The notes beneath the pieces were generated by a model that made no database searches, was not told where the DNA came from, and saw only the letters and a program-made list of their open reading frames with translations. DNA of 64,000 nt from Candidatus Accumulibacter similis. Its GTDB lineage: Bacteria; Pseudomonadota; Gammaproteobacteria; Burkholderiales; Rhodocyclaceae. The position numbers were made by a program, and so were the translations under genes. Shown piece after piece: positions 1-9,528 of the stretch; the stretch's first letter is position 1, and every line of letters starts with the position of its first letter. The stretch is taken from assembly GCA_013347225.1 (NCBI GenBank), contig CP054595.1, forward strand, positions 3,282,415-3,346,414, read 5' to 3'.

Positions 1-123
1 GCGTGGCGCACGCCTATGACTATTACCAAAGAATTCTTCACGAGCAGCCACACCTCTCGCTGCCGGAGAAGGAATTCTAGCTTCCGTCGTAACGTGAACG
101 ACGATCAACCAGCCAAGGTCCCA

Positions 124-1611
124 ATGCGAGTGCTTCTGGAAATGCGTCCGGCTCTTGACGGGCATGCGGGAATTCCGCAGGAAACCCGTCTCCTGTTCAA
201 TGGTCTCAGGACCCTGCCCGGGATCAATGTCGAGGGACTCATCCAGAGCGCTGGTCATGTCCTCGCAAGAGGGCTGCCTGCGGTCGAAAGTCGTTGGCAC
301 GCGCCGCTGAGCCGGGACAGGCAGGTCAACCGTTTGTCACGTGTCGTCGTCTCTTTACAGCAGAAGATGGCGAATGCGCATCTGGCTGCGGTCGGAATGG
401 CGATGCGCCGCGTGTTTGGTGGCCGGGAAAGCCTGGGCCGATTCGATGCAACGCATTTCCGCGATTTCATCTGGCGAATGCTCTTTGCCAGAACCTTGCC
501 GTACGAGAACTTCGATGCGGTGACATCCGCGGACTTCCGCATCGCCCGCGTGCCATGGACTGCCATGCATCGTTGCGCATTGCTGTTCAGGAACTTTGGC
601 TACGCGCTCTACCCCCGCCTCGACACCAGCGACTACGACGTCATGATCGTCGAAACGCCGTACCCGGCAATCGTTTCGCCATCGACCAGACTCGTTGTCC
701 GCTACCACGACGCGATCCCGCTCCTGATGCCGCACACGATTTCCGACAAGGTTTACCATCAGGCATCGCACTACCACGCGCTGCGGAACAATGTCAGTCG
801 CGGCGGCTTCTTCTCATGCGTCTCTGACGCCACGCGCCGCGACCTTCTCTCGATCTTCCCGCAGGCCGAGTCACGCTCGGTGACCATATATAATATGGTT
901 TCGCACCATTACTTCCCGGAAGAGTCGTCGCCCGTGCGCATCCCCGAGATCATCGCCACCAGACGGAATGACAGGATTCCCGTACGGGCAAACTTAGCGC
1001 TGGAGCACTCGACCGGGACCGGATCGGCGCAGCTTGACTTCATCCTGATTGTCTCCACCGTCGAGCCCAGAAAGAATCACACGACGTTGCTCGCGGCGTG
1101 GGAGAAGTTGCGCACCGAGCGTTTTCCAAACCTGAAACTCGTGGTAGTCGGCATGCTCGGCTGGGGACACAAGGCCATCGTCAAGAAGTTTCTCCCTTGG
1201 ATGGAGCGCGGCGAGATGTTCGTTCTCGCGGATGTACCGGCTCCTGAACTGCGGTTGCTTTACAAGCATGCACGAGCAACGATATGCCCAAGCTTTGGCG
1301 AAGGATTCGATTTCTCGGGAGTCGAAGCGATGCGCAGCGGAGGTGCGGTGGTAGCCTCAGAAATCATGGTACACCGGGAGGTCTACGGCAATGCTGCGGA
1401 GTATTTCAGCCCGTATTCCATTGAAGAAGCGGCTGGGGCGATCGCCGCTGTAGTCGATCCCGGCCAGCGTGAAAGGCGGCTGGAACTGGTGCACAAGGGT
1501 GCCTCGACCGCCCGTCGCTACCTGCCTGATCTGATCCTGCCGCAGTGGTGCGATTTCCTGCAAGGAGTCGATCGTTTGGGCCAAGCAAGAGCAAAGGGAT
1601 GGCAGGCTTGA
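124..1611 (+). CDS. GT4-type glycosyltransferase
   Basis: Probable cytoplasmic glycosyltransferase that adds a sugar to a growing surface polysaccharide; donor and acceptor cannot be read. The C-terminal half has the GT-B signature: a strand with VSTVEPRKNH (phosphate-binding start of the second Rossmann fold), then VVVGMLGWG, and the E-x7-E-like stretch GEGFDFSGVEAM that binds the nucleotide sugar. The reading frame is open to the left edge and has an ATG at 16. I prefer ATG 124 because the protein then begins MRVLLEMRPALDGHAGIPQE, the usual N-terminus of this family, and AAGG lies just upstream. It is the first gene in the window of a rightward operon and overlaps the next gene by 13 nt. 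Confidence 0.82.
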   Translation: MRVLLEMRPALDGHAGIPQETRLLFNGLRTLPGINVEGLIQSAGHVLARGLPAVESRWHAPLSRDRQVNRLSRVVVSLQQKMANAHLAAVGMAMRRVFGGRESLGRFDATHFRDFIWRMLFARTLPYENFDAVTSADFRIARVPWTAMHRCALLFRNFGYALYPRLDTSDYDVMIVETPYPAIVSPSTRLVVRYHDAIPLLMPHTISDKVYHQASHYHALRNNVSRGGFFSCVSDATRRDLLSIFPQAESRSVTIYNMVSHHYFPEESSPVRIPEIIATRRNDRIPVRANLALEHSTGTGSAQLDFILIVSTVEPRKNHTTLLAAWEKLRTERFPNLKLVVVGMLGWGHKAIVKKFLPWMERGEMFVLADVPAPELRLLYKHARATICPSFGEGFDFSGVEAMRSGGAVVASEIMVHREVYGNAAEYFSPYSIEEAAGAIAAVVDPGQRERRLELVHKGASTARRYLPDLILPQWCDFLQGVDRLGQARAKGWQA

Positions 1612-2357
1612 GTACCGATATCGCATGGGAAGAATGGGGGCGCAAAGAACCGTACTTTGGCGTCATCACAAACCAGAAGTTCAGGCGAGCCGAGTTGACA
1701 ACTGAGGCGAGGAACGAGTTTTTCGAATCCGGACGAGCCCACGTCAAATTCGTGTTCGAGATGATCCAGAAATACATCAACCCCGCTTTTGACCCGGCGT
1801 CAGTTGTCGATTTCGGCTGTGGCGTGGGGCGTCTGTTGGTTCATTTTTCCCCAGTTGCCCGAGAAGTCGTTGGGCTCGACGTCTCCCCGTCGATGCTCGA
1901 AGAAGCGAAGAGGAACTGCGACGAGTTCGGCGTCAGCAATGCCCAACTGCTGCTCTCCGACGACCAGCTTTCCACATTGAGCGGCAGGTATGACCTGATC
2001 CATTCCTTCATCGTCTTTCAGCATATCCCTCCCGAGCGTGGCCGGATGATTTTTCGCCAGATGTTGCCCCGTATCAGTGCCGGAGGCGTCGGCGCGCTTC
2101 ACTTTTCGTATGCCAAGACCTGTCATGCGGCGACGTATGGTGTTGCTCCGCAATCGGTACCAAGCGCGGCCAGCGCGTGGAGGGCAACTGGATCAATCCG
2201 GAAACCTGGGGCAGATCCTGAGATGCAGATGAACCCCTACCATCTCAATGAAATACTGTTTATCCTTCAGGGTGCCGGCGTGCGCAGGTTTCATGTGGAG
2301 TTCACGGACCATGGCGGCGAACTGGGCGTTTTCCTTTTCTTTCAGATCTCGCCTTGA
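1599..2357 (+). CDS. Class I SAM-dependent methyltransferase
   Basis: Predicted small-molecule or glycan methyltransferase. Motif I is VVDFGCGVGRLL, followed by GLDVSPSMLEEAK (acidic residue for the SAM ribose) and the later strand LIHSFIVFQHI. The C-terminus MQMNPYHLNEI...FTDHGGELGVFLFFQ resembles methyltransferases of O-antigen and capsule loci. I start at ATG 1599 inside the end of the upstream gene (AAGGG directly before it). An in-frame ATG at 1545 would add 18 residues that look like out-of-frame sequence of the upstream gene. Membership of the glycan operon suggests O-methylation of a sugar, but that is inference. Confidence 0.78.
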   Translation: MAGLSTDIAWEEWGRKEPYFGVITNQKFRRAELTTEARNEFFESGRAHVKFVFEMIQKYINPAFDPASVVDFGCGVGRLLVHFSPVAREVVGLDVSPSMLEEAKRNCDEFGVSNAQLLLSDDQLSTLSGRYDLIHSFIVFQHIPPERGRMIFRQMLPRISAGGVGALHFSYAKTCHAATYGVAPQSVPSAASAWRATGSIRKPGADPEMQMNPYHLNEILFILQGAGVRRFHVEFTDHGGELGVFLFFQISP

Positions 2358-2417
2358 CGCATGGCGAGCACGGAAGTTGTTCGCCATCTCTGAGTGCCAA
2401 GGACAGTCCTAGGCTGA

Positions 2418-4775
2418 ATGACGGAGAGACACTTGAAAGCAATTCTGACCTGCGCATTTCCGCAACCGGGGTACGAACTGCCCCATCGGGTGCTTGAGGC
2501 CGCAGGGCTTGTCGTCGCCGCGCGCTCGCCAGCTGAAGGCATCACTCCAACGGTACTGCATGACCGAATCATCGCTGCCGATCGACTGACTGGCTTGGAA
2601 AACCTGGCTTGCTCCCACATCGAGCAACGTATGCCGGACAAGCCCTGGCGAAATCTTGCCACAGACATCTTTCTCTGCAATCTCGACGTAGAGGCTTGGG
2701 GATGGGTGGACTTCCGAATTATTTACCTGCTGGACTTCTGGAAGAGCTTTGACCCGACGATCAGTTTCGTTCTGGCTTACGATTCTCCAGCGGTGACACT
2801 GGGAGGGGCATTGGAAGGCCACACTGTCGGAGAGGATGAGATTGCAGGCATCCTGGGCATTTGGCAGGACTTCAACACAGAGTTGCTGCGCTTCTACTAC
2901 GCGAATCAGGAGCGTTGCCTGCTGGTTAATTCCGGGGCCGTGCGTCAGTCGCCTCAGTCCTTCTCCAAGCATGTCGCCAAAGCATTCGGACTGCCCCTGT
3001 TGCCCGAACGGGCCGGCCTTACCGCGCCTCCGTCGACGCCAACGGACGCTCTCTTGCGCGAGTACCTGGCTCAGGATTTGGTGAGGGAACGGGACGAATC
3101 CCGTACCCTGTACGAAGAACTGGAAAGTGCCGCCGACTTCCCCCTTGTCTTGCCGCTGACATCAGCTTCGCATGCCTGGAACGATTACGCCAAAGTCGTC
3201 TCGACGCACGCGACGATCCTCAAGTCGCAAAGTGAAAGGCTTGAAGCGTTGGGATTGGAAAGATCGTCCCTGGCGAGCCGGCTGGCAGAACTGGAACAGG
3301 TGGTTCGGGCTTTGACCCAGGCCAGAGACGAACAGGCAACTCAGGCAGCGGAACGGGAGGCACAACTTGCCGCGGCAAACGCCGCATCCACTGCCACCGC
3401 CAGCGAGTTGGCGAGGGTGACGCAGGAGGGTGAGACGACCCTGCTGCAACTACATCAGGTCCAGGAAGAACTGGAGCAGCACTGGCTTGACAGGCAGAGA
3501 CAGCAACAGGAGTTGGCTACGCTCGAGCAAGACAAGTCTGTTCTTTCGTTACGCAGCGCCGAACTGGAGCAACATGTTCAGTCCTTGGCTCAGGCGCAGC
3601 ACGAACAGGCAGCTCTGGTTGATTCGCTGACGAAAACGAAGGGAGACCTTGAGCGGCTAGTCCAGTCATTGACTCAGTCGAAAGACGAACAAGCGAAGCT
3701 GGCGACGGAGCGTGAAGCACGGCTTGCGGAGGCAAACTTCGCATCCACCGCCAACACGACCGAACTGGCAAGAGTAAAGCAGGAGAGTGAACTCACTCTG
3801 CTGCAACTGCATCAGCTACAGGAAGAACTGGAGCAACACTGGCTTGAACGACAGAAGCAGCGACAGGAGTTGGAATCGCTCGAGCGCGTCAAATCCACTC
3901 TCTCGTCGCGGTGCGCCGAACTGGAGCAAAGCGCTCAGACCCTTACTCAGGCAAGACAGGAACAGATCGCGCAGGTCGACTCGCTGACGAAAACGAAAGG
4001 AGACCTCGAACGGTTAGTGCAGTCATTGACTCAGTCGAGAGACGAACAAGAGCGGCTGGCAACGGAACGTGCGGTCCAGCTTGCTGCCGCGCAGTCTGTA
4101 GGTGTGTCCCCCGCCGCAGCCAACCTAGAGAAAATCCAAGCGCAGCATGATGCTCTCGCAAAGGAAAACGAACTCCTTCTGCTACAGCTCCATCAGGTGC
4201 AGGAAGAACTCGAGAGCTACTACGTCGAGAACCAGAAACTGCTGGCCCGCGGCGATCCTCAGCCATTACCTCGGGTGGCGATCGCCGAGTCGCTGCCGGC
4301 CGAGATACTCTACGACCTGCGCAGGGAAATAGACGGTGACAACTGGTACTATGCCGAGCACGACGGTCGCTGGGCCGGTCCGGAAGCCTGCAGCACCCTG
4401 AGGGTGCCAGCGATGGCGCCAGGGAGTTACCTTCTGGAAATCTGCGTGGTGGACGCGATGGAACCGGAGATCGTGTCCGGCATGGTACTGACCCTCAACG
4501 GCCGACCGCTCGCCACGGACGTTGAGCCGGGAAATCGCTACTCCAAACTGGTCAGGGCCGACATCACGGTCGACGAGACTGATGTGGAGCTTGTGTGGGA
4601 GTTCGCTTTCCGGTTCCCGAAGCTCGTGTCGCCCGCCGAACGTGGTTCCGATGACCAGCGCCGCCTGGCCATACGCGTCGCTTCCTTGTGCGTCAAACTC
4701 CAAGATCAATTAGCCCCATGGCTCGAGAGACGTAAACCCGTCCCTTGGTGGGCGATCTGGAAGCGAGTATCGTAG
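2418..4775 (+). CDS. Sulfotransferase-like head with long coiled coil and beta-sandwich tail
   Basis: 785 residues in three parts. Residues ~1-205 resemble the sulfotransferase fold seen in polysaccharide loci (YDSPAVTLGGAL, LWxxFN-type helix, ERCLLVNSGAV), but the N-terminal P-loop for PAPS is degenerate (AILTCAFPQPGYELPHRVL), so catalysis is doubtful. Residues ~260-640 are a Gln/Glu/Ala-rich coiled coil with repeated LLLQLHQVQEELE and SLTQSKDEQAKLATERE blocks. Residues ~660-785 look like a beta-rich domain (DNWYYAEHDGRWAGPEA). It is followed 13 nt later by a second coiled-coil protein of very similar composition. No signal peptide is visible. A scaffold or length-control partner of the glycan machinery is one idea; function is unknown. 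Confidence 0.7.
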   Translation: MTERHLKAILTCAFPQPGYELPHRVLEAAGLVVAARSPAEGITPTVLHDRIIAADRLTGLENLACSHIEQRMPDKPWRNLATDIFLCNLDVEAWGWVDFRIIYLLDFWKSFDPTISFVLAYDSPAVTLGGALEGHTVGEDEIAGILGIWQDFNTELLRFYYANQERCLLVNSGAVRQSPQSFSKHVAKAFGLPLLPERAGLTAPPSTPTDALLREYLAQDLVRERDESRTLYEELESAADFPLVLPLTSASHAWNDYAKVVSTHATILKSQSERLEALGLERSSLASRLAELEQVVRALTQARDEQATQAAEREAQLAAANAASTATASELARVTQEGETTLLQLHQVQEELEQHWLDRQRQQQELATLEQDKSVLSLRSAELEQHVQSLAQAQHEQAALVDSLTKTKGDLERLVQSLTQSKDEQAKLATEREARLAEANFASTANTTELARVKQESELTLLQLHQLQEELEQHWLERQKQRQELESLERVKSTLSSRCAELEQSAQTLTQARQEQIAQVDSLTKTKGDLERLVQSLTQSRDEQERLATERAVQLAAAQSVGVSPAAANLEKIQAQHDALAKENELLLLQLHQVQEELESYYVENQKLLARGDPQPLPRVAIAESLPAEILYDLRREIDGDNWYYAEHDGRWAGPEACSTLRVPAMAPGSYLLEICVVDAMEPEIVSGMVLTLNGRPLATDVEPGNRYSKLVRADITVDETDVELVWEFAFRFPKLVSPAERGSDDQRRLAIRVASLCVKLQDQLAPWLERRKPVPWWAIWKRVS

Positions 4776-4788
4776 AGGTCAGGCACAT

Positions 4789-7158
4789 ATGCAACTTAAA
4801 CTATCGATGCAGCAATGGCTGACCGTGATCAGCAGGAGCATGCCTCCGCGTGGCGTCCTCTATGTGGGTGCAGGCAGCGGAACGCGGGCCATTGCCTTGT
4901 GCAACCAAGTGGAGACTGCCGCAGCTGTGTTCGTGGAGGCGGACGAGCATCTCGCTGCTCGCCTGTCAGCGGCCGTCCAAGGTAGACCCAATTGGAGCGC
5001 TCATACCGTGCTGCTGGCGGATACGGACGAAGAAGAGGTGTTTCACGTAGCGTCCAGCCAGAACGAAAGCGGCCTGATCGAGCCAGAAAGGTTGTCATGC
5101 TTGTGGCGCAACCTGCAAGAACGTGAATCGAGACGCATTCGGGCGAGCACGGTCGACCGCTTTTTGGAGACCAGCGCCCAGGCTGCCGGCATCTTCACTT
5201 GGGCAGTCATCGACTGTTTCCCCGCCGCGCGGATCCTCTCAGGTGCCGCGAATAGTCTGCCCAACTGGGATGTCGTGGTCGCCCGAGTCATCGCCGACGC
5301 ATCTCTCTCATCCGCCAGCGGCGCGAGCAAGGATGAAGTCGATGCTCTGCTTGCGCCAACGGGTTATCGCCTGCTGACCTTGGAACAGGAACGGCACCCT
5401 GCGGTTGCCCTGGCGCTCTATGTTCGTGACTGGAAGGTTGTTCTGGAGTCGCAGCTTGTTCAGCAACGAAGCCAGTTGGCACAACTCATTCGCTCTCGAG
5501 AGGAGCACGCAACGTTGTTGTCCGGGCAGAAGGCCCGGATCGAGACCCTGAGCCAAACGAATGAGGAGTTGCGGCGAGAACACTCGGCCCACGCAGCACG
5601 CCGAGAAGAATTGGAGAGCGAAGTGCAGGCACTGGGTCAGGCCCGTGCCGAGCAGGCCAAGCTGGCGACCGAGTTGCAGGCGCAGATCGAAGCGCTGACC
5701 CAGACCAGCGAACAGCGCCAGCAGGAGCAGTCAGCCCTGACCGCTCGCCACGACCAATTGGAGGGGGAGGTTCACGCACTCGCCCAGGCCCGCGACGAGC
5801 AGACCAAGCTGGCAACCGAGCGGCAGGCACAAATCGCAGCGCTGACCCAGACCTGCGACAAGCTCCAGCAGGAGCAGTCAGCCGTGACGGCTCGCCGTGA
5901 CGAATTGGAGAAGGAGGTTCACGCACTCGCCCAGGCCCGCGACGAGCAGACCAAGCTGGCAACCGAGCGGCAGGCACAAATCGCAGCGCTGACCCAGACC
6001 TGCGACAAGCTCCAGCAGGAGCAGTCAGCCGTGACGGCTCGCCGTGACGAATTGGAGAAGGAGGTTCACGCACTCGCCCAGGCCCGCGACGAGCAGACCA
6101 AGCTGGCAACCGAGCGGCAGGCACAAATCGCAGCGCTGACCCAGACCTGCGACAAGCTCCAGCAGGAGCAGTCAGCCGTGACGGCTCGCCGTGACGAATT
6201 GGAGAAGGAGGTTCACGCACTCGCCCAGGCCCGCGACGAACAGACCAAGCTGGCAACCGAGCGGCAGGCACAGATCGAAGCACTGAGCCAGACCCGCGAA
6301 AGACTCCAGCAGGAGCGGTCAGCCTTGACGGCTCGCCGAGACGAATTGGAGAAAGAAGTCCAAGCAATCGCCCAGGCCCGCGACGAGCAGACCAAGCTGG
6401 CAACCGAGCGGCAGGCACAGATCGAAGCGCTGAACCAAGCCAGCGACCAACGCCAGCAGGAGCGGTCGGCCCTGGCGGCTCGCCGCGACGAATTGGAGAA
6501 AGAAGTCCAAGCAATCGCCCAGGCCCGCGACGAGCAGGCTACCCTGGCGGCAGAGCGACTGGCACAGATCGACGCGCTGACCAAGGCGAAGCAGTCACTT
6601 GAGGAGCAGCAGTCGGCAGTGACGGCTCGCCGAGACGAATTGGAGAAAGAAGTCCAAGCAATCGCCCAGGCCCGCGACGAGCAGGCTACCCTGGCGGCAG
6701 AGCGACTGGCACAGATCGACGCGCTGACAAAGGCGAAGCAGTCACTTGAGCAGCAGCAATCGGCGGTGACGGCTCGCCGCGACGAATTCGAAAAGAGAGT
6801 TCTGGCAGTGGGCCAGGTTCGCGACGAGCAGGCCAAGCTGGCGGCAGAGCGACTGGCACAAATCGAAGCACTGACCAAGGCGAAACAGTCGCTCGAACAG
6901 GAGAAGGCAGCGCTCACCGAACACCGAGCAAGACTTGAGGGAGAAGTCAAGGCGCAGACACAGGCACGCGACGACCAGGCCAGAGTGGCGACCGAGCGGC
7001 AAAGGCTACTGACCGAACTGCAACAGCAGATGCAGGCCAAGGAATCATCCCAATCGGAACTGTCGGCACGTCAGCAACTCATGCATGAAGAGTTGCTGCG
7101 AGCCGAAGCGCAGATTGACCTGATCAAGGACCTCCTCTTGCGGGAGCCCGGACTGTGA
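4789..7158 (+). CDS. FkbM/methyltransferase-like head with very long coiled coil
   Basis: 789 residues. Residues ~1-215 look like a degenerate FkbM-type methyltransferase fold (PRGVLYVGAGSGTRAIALC, AVFVEADEHL). The rest, ~225-785, is an unbroken heptad-rich coiled coil made of repeats of the form QARDEQTKLATERQAQI / TARRDELEKEV. Three consecutive 49-residue units are identical at DNA level (147-bp period). The protein ends in a short amphipathic stretch (LIKDLLLREPGL). It lies 13 nt downstream of the sulfotransferase-like coiled-coil gene and shares its repeat vocabulary, so the two may form a hetero-coiled-coil. No secretion signal or membrane segment is visible. Function unknown. Confidence 0.68.
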   Translation: MQLKLSMQQWLTVISRSMPPRGVLYVGAGSGTRAIALCNQVETAAAVFVEADEHLAARLSAAVQGRPNWSAHTVLLADTDEEEVFHVASSQNESGLIEPERLSCLWRNLQERESRRIRASTVDRFLETSAQAAGIFTWAVIDCFPAARILSGAANSLPNWDVVVARVIADASLSSASGASKDEVDALLAPTGYRLLTLEQERHPAVALALYVRDWKVVLESQLVQQRSQLAQLIRSREEHATLLSGQKARIETLSQTNEELRREHSAHAARREELESEVQALGQARAEQAKLATELQAQIEALTQTSEQRQQEQSALTARHDQLEGEVHALAQARDEQTKLATERQAQIAALTQTCDKLQQEQSAVTARRDELEKEVHALAQARDEQTKLATERQAQIAALTQTCDKLQQEQSAVTARRDELEKEVHALAQARDEQTKLATERQAQIAALTQTCDKLQQEQSAVTARRDELEKEVHALAQARDEQTKLATERQAQIEALSQTRERLQQERSALTARRDELEKEVQAIAQARDEQTKLATERQAQIEALNQASDQRQQERSALAARRDELEKEVQAIAQARDEQATLAAERLAQIDALTKAKQSLEEQQSAVTARRDELEKEVQAIAQARDEQATLAAERLAQIDALTKAKQSLEQQQSAVTARRDEFEKRVLAVGQVRDEQAKLAAERLAQIEALTKAKQSLEQEKAALTEHRARLEGEVKAQTQARDDQARVATERQRLLTELQQQMQAKESSQSELSARQQLMHEELLRAEAQIDLIKDLLLREPGL
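5791..6231 (+). repeat. 147-bp tandem repeats inside coiled-coil gene
   Basis: The phrase cgcgacgagcagaccaag recurs at 5791, 5938 and 6085, and a one-base variant at 6232, an exact 147-bp spacing. It encodes three identical 49-residue coiled-coil units; diverged units continue to about 6900. The period is a multiple of seven residues, so heptad phase is kept when units are gained or lost. Confidence 0.9.
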
Positions 7159-7351
7159 GCACGAGATCTCGTTCGACCACCCGGCTTCGGCCTCGCTATC
7201 GCCGGTCCATGTTGCTCGACCACGTCACGCCTCGGACAGCGCAAGGAGGTTCATCACTCAGGATGTCGCTCAGGGGTTTGAGCGGAGCAACCAGTCGTCT
7301 TGCCGACGTGCCGAGCGGTCGGTGCGAGGCCTCCTTGAGAGACACCGTATC

Positions 7352-8836
7352 GTGAACGGGAACATCGAAGACGAAGCCCCCGAGGCGGGCGCGGAAGCCC
7401 ATGGCAAGGCAGCAGTACGCCGCAATGCAGGATCCCCCACCCGCAAGCCACGTCAGGTCAGCACTGCACCGACTCGACGTGAAACACAAGCAGAGACGAC
7501 GAAGCTCATTGCAGACGAGGTGTCGACCAGCGCGGTTCACGTCCCCTACGACGAGAATCTCCTTGAACGTTCCCGGACGCAATGGCAGTTTGGTGACTGG
7601 GAGAGCCTTGCGCAGATCGACCGCGACATGCTGCAGCACCACCCCGACCGCGCCAAGCTGGCCTTGCTGGTCACCGCCGGCCACCTGCAAACAGGGAAAA
7701 CGGGCACTGCGAGGCAGCTTGCCCAACTCGCTCTCGATTGGGGCTGCAGCAGGAAGCTGGTGACACAGGTACTGGCGGCTGGAGTCCATAACAGTCTCGG
7801 CCGAGCAGCCGCCTTGGCCGGGCAACGAGCCCGTGCGCTAGGACACTTCAACAGCGCCATCACGACAGGTAGTCCCGGAAGTGAGGCCCGTCTGATTGCA
7901 CATGCCCGAACCGGCGAGCAACTCGCGCAGCTCGGACTACCCATGATCGGCACCTCCGACACCACTCCGTCAGACGTGGACTTGCGCCAGAACGCCGTTC
8001 TGCCCGCTCCGGCTTTCCGCACCGCGATTGACAGGGCAAAGCAAGAGATCACGAAAGAGGTCACGGCAGCCGTCAACGCGGACCTCAGGGCAAGCAACCC
8101 CAACCCGTACGCGCACAATCGGACTCTGACGCCAGCACTCAACCAATCCCTGCGCGACTTCGCGGAAAGGAACCTGGGCCTCAAGGGAATCAAGTCGGCC
8201 TATGTGGACTATCTGGCAACGAAGTTGATCCAGACCGAGCGTAACTGTATCGGTCGTCTGGCAACAACGGTTCAGGATGGCATTGCCCGTCAGCTGGTCG
8301 CCGAATGTGTCCTCGGAGAGAAAATCGGCATCCTTGAGATTGGTGCGCTATACGGGATCAGCCTCGCCATCCTGTACAACCATGCAATCACGCGTTACCG
8401 GGATGTTCAGATTGTTTGCCTTGACCCATTCGATGGCTACTACGGACAGGCGCTTGATGCCCTGCTGAATCAGCCGGTGAATGACCTTACTTTCCTGCGG
8501 AACATGAGACTCGCGAACGTCCCGGATAAGGATTTCCGGTTGATCAAGCATTACAGCACTGATCCCGAAGCAATCGTCTCGGTCCAAGAGATTCCGATCA
8601 ATCTCATCATCATCGACGGCGATCACAGCTACGAGGGTGTCAAGTTTGACTTCGATAACTACTTCCCGATCCTCCAGCCGGGTGGCTATGTCATTTTTGA
8701 TGACTACAATGCCAGAGAATGGCCAGGGGTCCAGCAGTTCATCGATCACGATCTGAAAGAAACCTCGGATTTGGAGTATCTCGGATCCTTTTCGCGAACT
8801 GCCGTTGGTCGCAAGCGGATGGCAAGCGTCCGATGA
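7352..8836 (+). CDS. TPR-like plus class I methyltransferase protein
   Basis: The N-terminal ~200 residues are helical and TPR-like (LAQIDRDMLQHHPDRAKLALL, LGRAAALAGQRARALGHFNSA). The C-terminal ~230 residues form a SAM-methyltransferase of the Methyltransf_24 type: GILEIGALYGISLAILYNHA, CLDPFDGYYG, then LIIIDGDHSYEGVKFDFD and GGYVIFDDYN, the Asp-His pair typical of metal-assisted members. The frame also has a GTG at 7322; I favour GTG 7352, which has GAGAG about 12 nt upstream and leads into a hydrophilic N-terminus. The gene ends in an ATGA overlap with the next gene. It probably modifies a sugar in the operon's product; substrate unknown. Confidence 0.72.
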   Translation: MNGNIEDEAPEAGAEAHGKAAVRRNAGSPTRKPRQVSTAPTRRETQAETTKLIADEVSTSAVHVPYDENLLERSRTQWQFGDWESLAQIDRDMLQHHPDRAKLALLVTAGHLQTGKTGTARQLAQLALDWGCSRKLVTQVLAAGVHNSLGRAAALAGQRARALGHFNSAITTGSPGSEARLIAHARTGEQLAQLGLPMIGTSDTTPSDVDLRQNAVLPAPAFRTAIDRAKQEITKEVTAAVNADLRASNPNPYAHNRTLTPALNQSLRDFAERNLGLKGIKSAYVDYLATKLIQTERNCIGRLATTVQDGIARQLVAECVLGEKIGILEIGALYGISLAILYNHAITRYRDVQIVCLDPFDGYYGQALDALLNQPVNDLTFLRNMRLANVPDKDFRLIKHYSTDPEAIVSVQEIPINLIIIDGDHSYEGVKFDFDNYFPILQPGGYVIFDDYNAREWPGVQQFIDHDLKETSDLEYLGSFSRTAVGRKRMASVR

Positions 8837-9528
8837 CTGTTGAAACCGTCCTCAGCCGCCTCAAGGATCGCCACTACGACCAGCGCGCGGTCCTCGTCGC
8901 CAATGGGCCATCGCTCAATCTCATGGATCTCGGCTTCCTGCGCAGCGAAACGGTCATCGGTGTCAACAAGATCTTCCTTGGCCTGAAGAAATTCTGTTTC
9001 TACCCGCGCTACTACATCGCCGTAAACCAGAGAGTGATCGCTCAGTCGGTCCTGGAAATAAAGGCGATGACCTGCGTCAAGATGATCAGCCGACGCGACG
9101 CCGAGCTCCTGCCGGAAGATGCGCTGACCTACCACATCGAAACGCAGAATCCCCCTGCGCGTTTTTGCAGGGACATTTCCCGGGGCGTCCACGAGGGCTG
9201 GACGGTCACCTATGCAGCGCTCCAGGTCGCCCACTACCTCGGATTCAAGGAAGTCATCATCATCGGCATGGATCACCGTTATCTATATACGGGCGCACCA
9301 AACCAGGCTTGCCGTCTGGAAGGTCCCGACCCCAATCACTTCAGCCCGGAATACTTCCGGGGACTAACTTGGGACAACCCGGACCTCGCCAAGTCCGAGG
9401 AGTCCTACCGAATTGCCCGCGCCGAGTACGAGCGGGACGGGCGGTCCATCGTCGATGCCACCGTCAACGGCGCCTGCACAGTCTTCCAGAAGGCCGACTA
9501 CCGGCAAGTCTTCGGGCTGCCGCAATGA
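8833..9528 (+). CDS. MptE-like / DUF115-type glycan-locus protein
   Basis: About 231 residues. It opens with VLVANGPSLNLMDLGFLRSE, the nucleotide-binding NGPSL signature shared by MptE-like (DUF115) proteins and GT42-like sialyltransferases. It then has YPRYYIAVNQRVI and a GFKEVIIIGMDHRY block. ATG 8833 overlaps the previous stop as ATGA, which fixes the start. The same domain occurs inside the 1222-aa protein at 14.6-18.3 kb. In surface-glycan loci these proteins are thought to transfer or handle activated acidic sugars, which fits the NeuA-like gene two genes downstream; that link is inference. Confidence 0.7.
   Translation: MTVETVLSRLKDRHYDQRAVLVANGPSLNLMDLGFLRSETVIGVNKIFLGLKKFCFYPRYYIAVNQRVIAQSVLEIKAMTCVKMISRRDAELLPEDALTYHIETQNPPARFCRDISRGVHEGWTVTYAALQVAHYLGFKEVIIIGMDHRYLYTGAPNQACRLEGPDPNHFSPEYFRGLTWDNPDLAKSEESYRIARAEYERDGRSIVDATVNGACTVFQKADYRQVFGLPQ

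Noticed and set aside
2130..2220. Possible pair of frameshifts inside the methyltransferase gene
   Set aside because: A neighbouring frame reads EGNWINPETW, which looked protein-like, but the annotated frame keeps TYGVAP before and MQMNPYHLN after at plausible spacing, so a variable loop is the simpler reading.
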